From Verrucomicrobiota bacterium (GTDB lineage Bacteria; Verrucomicrobiota; Verrucomicrobiia; Opitutales; Opitutaceae), in NCBI GenBank assembly GCA_023457715.1, contig JAEWKR010000159.1:1-13654 (forward strand): DNA of 13,654 nt, read 5' to 3'. Position 1 is the first letter of the stretch, and each line of letters begins with the position of its first letter. The notes below the pieces were generated by a model. That model was not told the origin of the DNA and ran no database searches. It worked only from the letters and a program-made list of their open reading frames with translations. A program made the position numbers and the translations under genes. Shown in pieces: positions 1 through 5,171 of the stretch.

Positions 1-81
1 CCGAAGGCTCGCGTCGCGATCACCGCTTTGCTCGCCGCGGCTAACGCGTCCACCGCTCAACTCGAACGCCTCGCGGCATAG
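1..81 (+). CDS. C-terminal end of an unidentified protein (5' end outside window)
   Basis: Frame 1 is open from the window edge to a TAG at 79-81 and gives 26 residues ending in STAQLERLAA. About 19 of the 26 codons end in G or C, as expected for a coding frame in this GC-rich genome. A repeat (84-125) begins two bases after the stop, a pattern seen at other gene ends here. The tail is Ala/Leu-rich and probably helical. It is too short to assign a family, and the reading as a real gene end is an inference from codon bias and from the repeat boundary. Confidence 0.45.
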   Translation, partial: PKARVAITALLAAANASTAQLERLAA

Positions 82-83
82 GG

Positions 84-125
84 GAATCGTGCTCAAAAAA
101 CACGAAATGCAGGGATAGCACTGCA
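84..125 (+). repeat. R1 repeat, copy 1
   Basis: A 42-nt stretch identical to 312-353. It contains a small hairpin with TGCAG/CTGCA arms near its right end. It begins two bases after the stop of the upstream partial gene. Confidence 0.9.
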
Positions 126-161
126 GAGCGGCTGCGCCGCAACCAAATCAATCCATTCAAC
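123..161 (+). repeat. Outer inverted repeat, left arm
   Basis: The reverse complement of this 39-nt segment closely matches 611-649, sharing TTGATTTGGTTGCGGCG and GCCGCTCTGC, with a few substitutions and two compensating 1-nt indels. The two arms enclose the R1, REP-like and periodic repeats, giving a nested structure. Confidence 0.8.
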
Positions 162-285
162 AGAAGGAAACGAAGGATTGCGGGATCACTCAGCGCTGTA
201 GTTCGGTTTTTGTGAAATCTGATTTGGAGGAACTGCTCCAATTCACTCAGCGGCCTTCGTTTCCTTCGTGACCTTCTGTTCAATG
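154..285. repeat. Inverted pair of 9-nt GAAGGAAAC-type repeats
   Basis: The left arm is 154-176 and the right arm 254-285, in opposite orientation (right arm contains CCTTCGTTTCCTTCGTGACC). The units are about 9 nt, for example AAACGAAGG and TCACGAAGG. The right arm has exactly one more unit than the left, so copy number varies within the pair. The loop is 77 nt. Confidence 0.85.
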
Positions 286-311
286 ATTGGGACGACGCTC
301 ACCGAAACGGA

Positions 312-358
312 GAATCGTGCTCAAAAAACACGAAATGCAGGGATAGCACTGCAAAAGG
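312..358 (+). repeat. R1 repeat, copy 2 (extended)
   Basis: The first 42 nt are identical to copy 1, and the match to the inverted copy 3 continues through AAAAGG. Copies 2 and 3 face each other around the REP-like pair at 365-442. Confidence 0.9.
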
Positions 359-364
359 GATCTG

Positions 365-442
365 GTACGTTGTCCCGCCTTCAGGCGGAAGGCTTGCGAA
401 CGTGTCGTCCAAGGCATTCCGCGTGAACGCGGGACAACGTAC
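365..442. repeat. REP-like palindromic pair (BIME-like)
   Basis: Two arms of about 29 nt (365-393 and 414-442) lie in opposite orientation. Both begin, on their own strand, with GTACGTTGTCCCGC. Each arm has its own 5-bp hairpin with a TTCA loop: CCGCCTTCAGGCGG at 375-388 and, on the minus strand, CCGCGTTCACGCGG at 419-432. The arms differ at both sides of one stem pair (C-G versus G-C), so pairing is kept. This resembles REP/BIME elements in layout. I see no REP-associated tyrosine transposase (RAYT) gene in the window. Confidence 0.8.
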
Positions 443-461
443 TCGATCCAACCGGGTTCCA

Positions 462-507
462 CCTTTTGCAGTGCTTTCGCTGCATTTCGTATTTTTTCAG
501 CCCGATT
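462..507 (-). repeat. R1 repeat, copy 3 (inverted)
   Basis: The reverse complement matches 41 of 46 positions of copy 2. Two of the five differences fall in the loop of the small TGCAG/CTGCA hairpin, whose arms are unchanged. Confidence 0.85.
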
Positions 508-530
508 TGTTTTTGGCTCCTCCCAATCCG

Positions 531-616
531 CTCAACCACAGATGAACACCGATGGACTCAGATGTGGAAAAAGACCGGCCTGGATCCGTGTCCATCTGGG
601 TTCATCTGTGGTTCAA
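531..616. repeat. Inverted pair of 10-nt CACAGATGAA-type repeats
   Basis: The left arm (531-567) reads as 10-nt units CACAGATGAA, CACCGATGGA, CTCAGATGTG. The right arm (582-616) is the inverted equivalent. Both arms open with AACCACAGATGAAC on their own strand. The loop is very short, so a strong hairpin is possible. Confidence 0.85.
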
Positions 617-649
617 TGGGTTTGATTTGGTTGCGGCGTGCCGCTCTGC
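611..649 (-). repeat. Outer inverted repeat, right arm
   Basis: Partner of 123-161 in opposite orientation; together they bracket the repeat mosaic. Its left end overlaps the end of the 10-nt array at 582-616. Confidence 0.8.
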
Positions 650-680
650 GCCTTTTTGCGCCTTCTTGCGGCCATTCCTC
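644..680 (+). repeat. Single array of TGCGCCTTTT-type 10-nt units
   Basis: Units TGCGCCTTTT, TGCGCCTTCT and TGCGGCCATT lie end to end. The same family appears as an inverted pair at 1866-1963 upstream of the FmdB gene. No inverted partner is obvious near this copy. Confidence 0.75.
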
Positions 681-682
681 CT

Positions 683-709
683 GCCTGAGCCTAAAGCCTA
701 CAGCCTAAC
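683..709 (+). repeat. Heptad array GCCTAAC, copy 1
   Basis: The 7-nt units GCCTAAA, GCCTACA and GCCTAAC follow a partial GCCTGA. The same unit recurs at 890-910, so the two arrays flank the inverted pair at 729-877. Confidence 0.75.
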
Positions 710-728
710 CCGGAACCATGCAGACGGA

Positions 729-877
729 TTAACCACGAATGCACACGAATGAACACGAATAGGAGAGGAAACGCGAATGCAGCCCGTCCGTGGTCCCGCT
801 CACTGTTTTGTGCCTGCGCGGAAGTGATGATCTTCCCAGGTCTTCATTCGTGTCGATTCGTGTCCATTCGTGGTTAA
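729..877. repeat. Inverted pair of 10-nt ACACGAATG-type repeats
   Basis: The left arm (729-760) is AACCACGAAT, GCACACGAAT, GAACACGAAT. The right arm (843-877) is the inverted equivalent, ending CGTGGTTAA. Both arms share the AACCAC edge with the pair at 531-616, which points to related families. The loop is 82 nt with no evident content. Confidence 0.85.
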
Positions 878-889
878 CTGAATCGTTCC

Positions 890-910
890 GCCTAACGCCT
901 ACCGCTCTCA
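890..910 (+). repeat. Heptad array GCCTAAC, copy 2, running to the ispA stop
   Basis: Units GCCTAAC (890-896) and GCCTACC (897-903) are followed in register by GCTCTCA (904-910). The last three bases, read on the minus strand, are the TGA stop of ispA, so the array meets or enters the gene end. Confidence 0.65.
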
Positions 911-1786
911 CCTCGTCCGCCCGGCCATCGACTCGACCAGCTCGCGCAGGAAACGGGTGTCACCGGGCAGCGCGGCGAAGGTGGCGATCGCCGCTTCGCT
1001 GAGTTCGCGGGCGATACGGCGCGAGGCGTCCAGTCCGTGAAGCTTCACGTACGTGGTCTTGTCCGCCTTCGCGTCCTTGCCGGCGGTCTTGCCGAGCGTG
1101 GCGCTGTCGGCAGTGGCGTCGAGCACGTCGTCGACGATTTGAAACGCAAGGCCGACGGCCCGTCCGGCTTGTCGCAGGGCGGTTTGGGTGGTTTCGCTCG
1201 CGCCGCCGACGAGGGCGCCCATCACGAGGGACGCCTCGATCATGGCCGCGGTCTTGTTGAGGTGAATGAAGTCGAGTTGGTCCGCGGTGGCGCTGGCGCT
1301 CTTCTCAGCCAGCAGGTCCTCCATCTGCCCGCCGATCAGACGGCGGCTGCCGGCGGCGTCGGCCAGCTCCGCCACCAGGGCCCGCGAGAGCGCGGGCGTG
1401 GTGGAGTAGGCGGTGGCCAGCAGGGCAAAGGCATGGGTCAGGAGCGCGTCGCCCGCGAGGAGCGCGGTCGCTTCGTCGAAGGCCCGGTGCGCCGTCGGGC
1501 GGCCGCGGCGCAGGTCGTCATTGTCCATGCACGGCAGGTCGTCATGAATGAGCGAATAAGTGTGGAGACACTCGATGGCGACGGCGGCCGGAACCGCGGC
1601 GTCCTCCGGGGCGCCGAACAACTCGGCCGCGGCGAGGACGAGCACGGGCCGCAGCCGCTTTCCACCGGCCTCCAGGCTGTAGCGCATGGCCTGGTGCAGC
1701 CGTTCGGGACGCGTGGCCGCGGGTGGCAGGTGGCGGTCCAGCCCTCGTTCCACGGTCGCGACATGGCGTTGCAGCACTTCGTTCAT
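908..1786 (-). CDS. ispA: Short-chain polyprenyl diphosphate synthase (farnesyl/geranylgeranyl type)
   Basis: This 292-residue cytosolic enzyme condenses isopentenyl diphosphate with allylic diphosphates to make farnesyl or geranylgeranyl diphosphate, precursors of undecaprenyl phosphate, quinones and carotenoids. Visible motifs are GGKRLRP (41-47), the first Asp-rich motif DDLPCMD (D82, D83, D88) with the four-residue spacer typical of bacterial IspA, GQMEDL (153-158), LNKTA (176-180) and the second Asp-rich motif DDVLD (219-223). The length is normal for the family. I chose the ATG at 1786 because the family begins near here; the open frame continues upstream, but that extension translates a 7-nt repeat array (1797-1824). 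There is no clear ribosome site. Product chain length cannot be fixed from motifs alone. It diverges from the FmdB gene and is the only left-side gene on this strand. Confidence 0.93.
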   Translation of the reverse strand: MNEVLQRHVATVERGLDRHLPPAATRPERLHQAMRYSLEAGGKRLRPVLVLAAAELFGAPEDAAVPAAVAIECLHTYSLIHDDLPCMDNDDLRRGRPTAHRAFDEATALLAGDALLTHAFALLATAYSTTPALSRALVAELADAAGSRRLIGGQMEDLLAEKSASATADQLDFIHLNKTAAMIEASLVMGALVGGASETTQTALRQAGRAVGLAFQIVDDVLDATADSATLGKTAGKDAKADKTTYVKLHGLDASRRIARELSEAAIATFAALPGDTRFLRELVESMAGRTR

Positions 1787-1796
1787 GGGAATTGGG

Positions 1797-1824
1797 GTCT
1801 GGGATCTAGGGTCTGGGATCTGGG
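1797..1824 (+). repeat. Heptad array GTCTGGG/ATCTGGG
   Basis: Four 7-nt units occur in register: GTCTGGG, ATCTAGG, GTCTGGG, ATCTGGG. The array lies 10 bases upstream of the ispA start codon on the opposite strand, so it sits in the ispA 5' leader. Confidence 0.8.
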
Positions 1825-1865
1825 GAGGGAAGGTCAAAGCCGACCTGGCCCAGAACAATGGATCA

Positions 1866-1963
1866 GCCGCAAAAAAGCGCAAAAGTCGCAAAAGGCGGAC
1901 AAGCCAAACACGTCACTTCGCCGGATTCATTCTTGCGGCTCTTGCGGCCATCATTCCTGCCGC
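1866..1963. repeat. Inverted pair of CGCAAAAG-type repeats
   Basis: The left arm (1866-1898) has 9-10-nt units such as GCGCAAAAG and TCGCAAAAG. The right arm (1928-1963) carries TCTTGCGGC twice, the inverted form. This is the same family as 644-680. The pair lies in the 220-nt divergent space between ispA and the FmdB gene, where both promoters would be expected. Confidence 0.75.
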
Positions 1964-2006
1964 TTGCATCTTGGGTGGGGGGTGCCCATAAACGCCCCTT
2001 TTCCTC

Positions 2007-2300
2007 ATGCCTACTTACGAGTACGCCTGTCCCAAGTGCGGCCACCAGTTCGAAGCCTTCCAGTCGATGAAGGATGCGCCGTTGAAAACGTGTCCGAAAT
2101 GCAGGAAGTCAGGCGTCAAACGCCTGCTCGGCAGCGGCGCGGGGCTTATTTTCAAAGGCTCCGGGTTCTACATCACCGACTACAAGGGCAAGTCCGGCGG
2201 CGGGTCCTCAAAATCGGGTGAATCCAAGTCGTCCGACACCAAGGCTTCGGAATCGAAATCGACATCGGGCGGCGGCGGCGGCAAAGCTTCGTCAGCCTAA
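2007..2300 (+). CDS. FmdB-family zinc-ribbon protein with Ser/Gly-rich tail
   Basis: The 97-residue protein opens with MPTYEYACPKCG, the hallmark of the FmdB/CxxC_CxxC_SSSS regulatory-domain family. Two CPKC knuckles (C8/C11 and C29/C32) should bind one zinc ion. After the ribbon comes the typical LLGSGAGLIFKGSGFYITDY segment (about 41-60), then a low-complexity Ser/Gly/Lys tail (about 61-97) that is likely disordered. The family's biochemical role is not established; the name comes from a formamidase gene cluster regulator. The ATG is set by the conserved N-terminus. The next gene starts 7 nt after the stop, so the two are probably cotranscribed. Cytosolic, with no signal peptide. Confidence 0.9.
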   Translation: MPTYEYACPKCGHQFEAFQSMKDAPLKTCPKCRKSGVKRLLGSGAGLIFKGSGFYITDYKGKSGGGSSKSGESKSSDTKASESKSTSGGGGGKASSA

Positions 2301-2307
2301 AATCCAC

Positions 2308-2994
2308 ATGAGCAGCAAAGTTGACCGGGCGGCACATGGCCCCAGCTGGGGCGAAGTCATCCTCGGGGCCATCCTGAGTCTCCTCCTGGGCGTTGTCCTG
2401 GGTGCGGCGTTGCTGATCTTCAAACCCGTCGTGATGGCGAAGGAGATGCCCCCGGCGAAAGACCGCCAGCCCGGTGCGGTTTATTACGTGGAAGGACTTC
2501 GCGGCGACGCCAGCCGGGCGAAGCAGGCCCTGGCCAAGCGGAAGGCGCTGATGGAAGGCCAGTCGATCAAAGTCACGGAGGACGAGGTGAACTCCCTGGT
2601 CAGCGCGTCCGCCGCGCCGACGGTCGCGGCAAAGCCGGGCGAAGCGCCCGCGGCGCCGGCGAGCGAGACGGTCAGCACCGGCACGCCGAATGTTCGGATC
2701 CGCGAAGGCGTGATGCAGGTGGGCGTGCCCGTGACGCTCAATGTGCTCGGTCTCGAGCAGAAGCTGATCGCCCAGGCGCGCGGCGCGTTCGAAAAGGACG
2801 GCGACCGGTTTGTCTACGTGCCGCGGGAGATGTATCTCGGGTCCTGCCCGGTGCACCGGCTGCCGTTCCTCGCCGGTTACGTGCGCGGAAAACTCCTCTC
2901 CTCGGAGCAGGTGCCGGATGACATCGCGGCGGCCTGGTCGCGCTTCACCACGGTGGCGATCGAAGGGAATGCGTTGGTCCTGGCGGCGCAGTGA
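2308..2994 (+). CDS. Single-pass membrane protein of unknown function
   Basis: I do not recognise a characterised family. The 228-residue product has a short N-terminal segment, then one hydrophobic helix at about 16-38 (VILGAILSLLLGVVLGAALL) followed by FKPVV, so it is probably anchored with the bulk outside the cytoplasm. Residues about 105-128 are an Ala/Pro/Glu-rich linker. The C-terminal part (about 130-228) looks folded and contains GVPVTLNVLG and YLGSCPVHRLP. The ATG at 2308 is chosen over an in-frame upstream one (2218) because the upstream stretch lies inside the FmdB gene and translates to low-complexity sequence. The 7-nt gap after the FmdB stop suggests one transcript. A hairpin-forming repeat begins 8 nt after its stop and separates it from murJ. 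Confidence 0.8.
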   Translation: MSSKVDRAAHGPSWGEVILGAILSLLLGVVLGAALLIFKPVVMAKEMPPAKDRQPGAVYYVEGLRGDASRAKQALAKRKALMEGQSIKVTEDEVNSLVSASAAPTVAAKPGEAPAAPASETVSTGTPNVRIREGVMQVGVPVTLNVLGLEQKLIAQARGAFEKDGDRFVYVPREMYLGSCPVHRLPFLAGYVRGKLLSSEQVPDDIAAAWSRFTTVAIEGNALVLAAQ

Positions 2995-3002
2995 GGTCGA
3001 TG

Positions 3003-3067
3003 AATTTCAGATTTCAAATTTCAGATTTCGGATTGGGATCTGAAATTTGAAATCTGAAATTTGAAAT
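3003..3067. repeat. Inverted heptad array RATTTCA with GATTGGG centre
   Basis: The left arm is AATTTCA, GATTTCA, AATTTCA, GATTTCG followed by GATTGGG (3003-3037). The right arm (3041-3067) is the inverted form with units TGAAATT and TGAAATC. The arms pair over about 24 bases with a loop near 12, in an AT-rich island between two GC-rich genes. The hairpin could affect transcription or RNA stability ahead of murJ, but it lacks the GC-rich stem plus T-run of an intrinsic terminator. Confidence 0.9.
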
Positions 3068-3085
3068 GCCGCGCAGCGGCTCCTC

Positions 3086-4681
3086 TTGTCCAAGAACCTG
3101 CAGAACATCGGCCTGGTCTCGGCGCTGACCCTCGTGTCGCGCGTGCTCGGTCTGGTGCGCGAGAGTGCCACGGCGGCGGTGTTCGGCACCTCCGGGCTTA
3201 TCTCGGCGTTTCTGACCGGCGTCACCCTGCCGAATCTTTTCCGGCGCCTGCTGGCCGAAGGGGGGTTGACCGCCGCCTATGTCCCCACGCTGCACCATGA
3301 GCTGGAAACGAAGCGTCGCGACGGGGCCTTCGCCCTGGTGAACCAGGTGGCCAGCTGGCTGGCGCTCGTGACGGGGACGCTGGTCCTGGCGGCGATGCTG
3401 TTGTTCAGCCAGCGTTGGGCGATCGCGGCGGTGGGGGTGCGGGTGGGCGCGGAGGCGGAGACGCTGGAGCGCTGGCAGGATGCGGCGCATTTCACCGTCA
3501 TCCTGTTTCCCTACCTCCTCTGCGTGTCGCTCTCGGCGGTGTTCAGCGCGACGCTGCAATCGTTCCAGCGGTTCCTGGAGCCGGCGCTGTCGCCCATCTG
3601 GCTGAATGTGGCCATCATCGGGTTGTTGGGCGGGTCGGTGCTGGTCGCGGCGGGCGATCCGGCCGTGCAGGTGTACTGGCTCGCGGCGGGCTGGCTGCTC
3701 GGGGGCGTGCTGCAGATGGCGGTGCCGGCGTGGGCGCTGCGCCGCCAGGGTTGGACGCCGCGCGTCGACTTTGGCGTGAGCCCGCCGCTGCGGGCGATGG
3801 TGCGCTTGATGGTGCCCACGCTGTTCAGCTCATCGATCTACCTCGTGAACATGAGCACGTCGCGGTTGATCGGATTGTCGCTCAACGACCAGGCGGTATC
3901 CGTGCTTAATTACGCCCAGCGGCTGATGGAACTGCCGATCGGGGTGTTCGCGGTGGCCGTGGCGACGGTGGTCTTCCCCTTGATCTCGCGCCATGCCGCG
4001 GCCGGGGAGCACGACAAGCTGGCGGAGGCCTATCGCAAGGGGATGCGGTTGATCCTCCTGATCAATGTGCCCGCGGCGGTGGGGCTGTGTGTGCTCGCGG
4101 AGCCGATCGTGCGGGTGATTTTGCAGTACGGGGCATTCGGTTCCGCCGACACGGCCCTGATGACGCCGGTTCTGCTGGCGAATGCCGTGGGTCTTCCGTT
4201 CCTTTCCTTCGCCAGTCTGGCGCTCCGGGCCTTCTACGCGCACAAGGACACGCGAACGCCGGTCAACGCGGCGCTCTTGAGCCTGGTGGTGAACATCGGC
4301 CTGAGTCTTGCCTTGATGGGCCCGCTGGCCGAGGTCGGCCTCGCGCTGGCCGGGAGCGCGGCGGCGGCGGCGCAGGCGGCATATCTGCAATGGCATCTCG
4401 CACGGAAGCAGGCCGGACTGGCGTTCGGTGTGCTGGCGGCGGACCTGGTGAAGATAATCGCGGCTGCGGCCGTGATGGGCGCCGCGGTGTGGGGGGGCTG
4501 GCAGGCCTGGTCGACAGTCCTACCCGCAACGAAGCTGACCGCGGCGTTGGGCCTGGGAATCTTCATCGCCGCCGGAGCAGGAGTTTATGGCCTGTTGGTG
4601 TGGCTCATGCGCGTTGAGGGCCGGGACGAGCTGGCGGCAATGCTCGGCAAGGTGCGGGGCCGATTGGGCCGGCGCGTCTGA
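3086..4681 (+). CDS. murJ: Lipid II flippase MurJ (MviN family, MOP superfamily)
   Basis: The 531-residue polytopic inner-membrane protein moves lipid II from the cytoplasmic to the outer leaflet for peptidoglycan synthesis. Start: TTG at 3086 is the only usable start. An in-frame TGA lies at 3062-3064, no ATG or GTG is nearby, and the N-terminus SKNLQNIGLVSALTLVSRVL matches the family. Hallmarks are SRVLGLVRE (R19, R25), LPNLFRRLLAEGG (49-61), and YAQRLMELP (276-284) with R279 and E282. Many hydrophobic segments fit the usual 14 helices. Compared with Escherichia coli MurJ, the Asp of the ADAF-like motif is Ser here (S40), and the Asp of YADRLME is Gln (Q278); this may be lineage-typical. 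The upstream gap of 91 nt holds the heptad hairpin, and a GC-rich inverted repeat follows 2 nt after the stop. Confidence 0.93.
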   Translation: MSKNLQNIGLVSALTLVSRVLGLVRESATAAVFGTSGLISAFLTGVTLPNLFRRLLAEGGLTAAYVPTLHHELETKRRDGAFALVNQVASWLALVTGTLVLAAMLLFSQRWAIAAVGVRVGAEAETLERWQDAAHFTVILFPYLLCVSLSAVFSATLQSFQRFLEPALSPIWLNVAIIGLLGGSVLVAAGDPAVQVYWLAAGWLLGGVLQMAVPAWALRRQGWTPRVDFGVSPPLRAMVRLMVPTLFSSSIYLVNMSTSRLIGLSLNDQAVSVLNYAQRLMELPIGVFAVAVATVVFPLISRHAAAGEHDKLAEAYRKGMRLILLINVPAAVGLCVLAEPIVRVILQYGAFGSADTALMTPVLLANAVGLPFLSFASLALRAFYAHKDTRTPVNAALLSLVVNIGLSLALMGPLAEVGLALAGSAAAAAQAAYLQWHLARKQAGLAFGVLAADLVKIIAAAAVMGAAVWGGWQAWSTVLPATKLTAALGLGIFIAAGAGVYGLLVWLMRVEGRDELAAMLGKVRGRLGRRV

Positions 4682-4682
4682 G

Positions 4683-4744
4683 GGACCGCGGGCGGCTCGC
4701 CCGCAGCCTCGGGTTTCCGAATGCGGGCGGGCCGCCCGCGGTCC
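4683..4744. repeat. GC-rich inverted repeat just after murJ
   Basis: The 22-nt arms 4683-4704 and 4723-4744 pair with one G-T or mismatch position around an 18-nt loop. The left arm begins GGACCGCGGGCGGC. It starts two bases after the murJ stop and could slow or end transcription. No T-run follows, so it is not a standard intrinsic terminator. It may belong to a dispersed repeat family. Confidence 0.85.
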
Positions 4745-4802
4745 ACCAAGCCTGTTCCCGAGGGCACTTGCGGCCCGGGAGATTACGGCCTTGTTGTGCT
4801 CC

Positions 4803-5090
4803 ATGAGCAGCGACCAGACCATTTCCGTGCGGCATAACGAGGCGGAGAGCCGGTTCGAAGCGTTCGTCGACGGCGAGGCGTGCGTGGCCGACTACCAGCT
4901 GCGCGGCGACGAGATGGTGTTTACGCACACCTACGTGCCGCCGTCGCTGCGCGGACGCGGCATCGCGGAAAAGATTGTCCGCGCGGGGCTGGAACATGCC
5001 CAGGCGAAGCAGCGCAAGGTGGTGCCGGCGTGCTGGTATGTGGGCGTGTACATTGAGCGGCACCCCGAGTTCGCCCACCTGCTGAAGTAG
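4803..5090 (+). CDS. Small GNAT-like N-acetyltransferase (YjdJ/COG2388 type)
   Basis: This 95-residue protein has the compact form of the GNAT fold typical of the YjdJ-like group. The acetyl-CoA-binding signature is VPPSLRGRGIAEKIV (45-59), with RGRGIA as the pyrophosphate loop. Further on, VVPACWYVGVYIERHPEF (73-90) matches the group's conserved VxPxCxY...HPEY end. The substrate is unknown; related proteins are often left as predicted acetyltransferases. The ATG at 4803 fits the usual family start; a longer frame upstream would overlap murJ and the hairpin. It lies 121 nt after murJ and 81 nt before the Old Yellow Enzyme gene, so cotranscription is possible but not shown. Confidence 0.85.
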   Translation: MSSDQTISVRHNEAESRFEAFVDGEACVADYQLRGDEMVFTHTYVPPSLRGRGIAEKIVRAGLEHAQAKQRKVVPACWYVGVYIERHPEFAHLLK

Positions 5091-5115
5091 CCCGGCGAAC
5101 CTCCCGGCGGTGGAT

Positions 5116-5136
5116 TGCAGGTGGGATGAACCTGCA
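5116..5136. other. Small inverted repeat upstream of the flavin oxidoreductase gene
   Basis: TGCAGGT (5116-5122) and ACCTGCA (5130-5136) are perfect 7-nt inverted arms around GGGATGA. The site lies between the acetyltransferase stop and the oxidoreductase start. It could be a protein-binding site or a weak hairpin; nothing in the sequence decides between these. Confidence 0.4.
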
Positions 5137-5171
5137 GGCGGAACATTCTGATCACTGAAATCACCAGGACC

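Larger units (their letters stand above)
82..907. other. Gene-free stretch filled with repeat families
   Basis: No open frame here has coding character; the short frames run through repeats. The stretch holds three copies of a roughly 46-nt repeat, a REP-like inverted pair, three inverted pairs of periodic 9-10-nt repeats, a single copy of the TGCGCC family, two 7-nt arrays and an outer inverted pair (123-161 with 611-649). Together these cover most of the sequence. The remaining pieces, for example about 181-250 and 761-842, are the loops between inverted arms, and I see nothing else in them. Confidence 0.8.

Noticed and set aside
84..650. Insertion sequence or transposon remnant
   Set aside because: No transposase fragment, no clear terminal inverted repeats with target duplication, and many different repeat families are mixed. 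Described as a repeat mosaic instead.
729..877. CRISPR-like array
   Set aside because: Units are only 10 nt, contiguous without spacers, and arranged as inverted arms. No cas genes are present.
1787..1891. N-terminal extension of IspA
   Set aside because: The extra residues translate the GTCTGGG/ATCTGGG heptad array and have no family counterpart; the ATG at 1786 is preferred.
1037..2221. Long plus-strand open frame (394 codons) across ispA
   Set aside because: It lies opposite the well-supported ispA gene, gives low-complexity Gly/Arg/Val-rich sequence and runs through repeats into another gene. It is a shadow of high GC content.
4683..4744. Intrinsic terminator after murJ
   Set aside because: The stem is strong but no T-run follows on either strand, so it is annotated as a repeat with possible effect on transcription.
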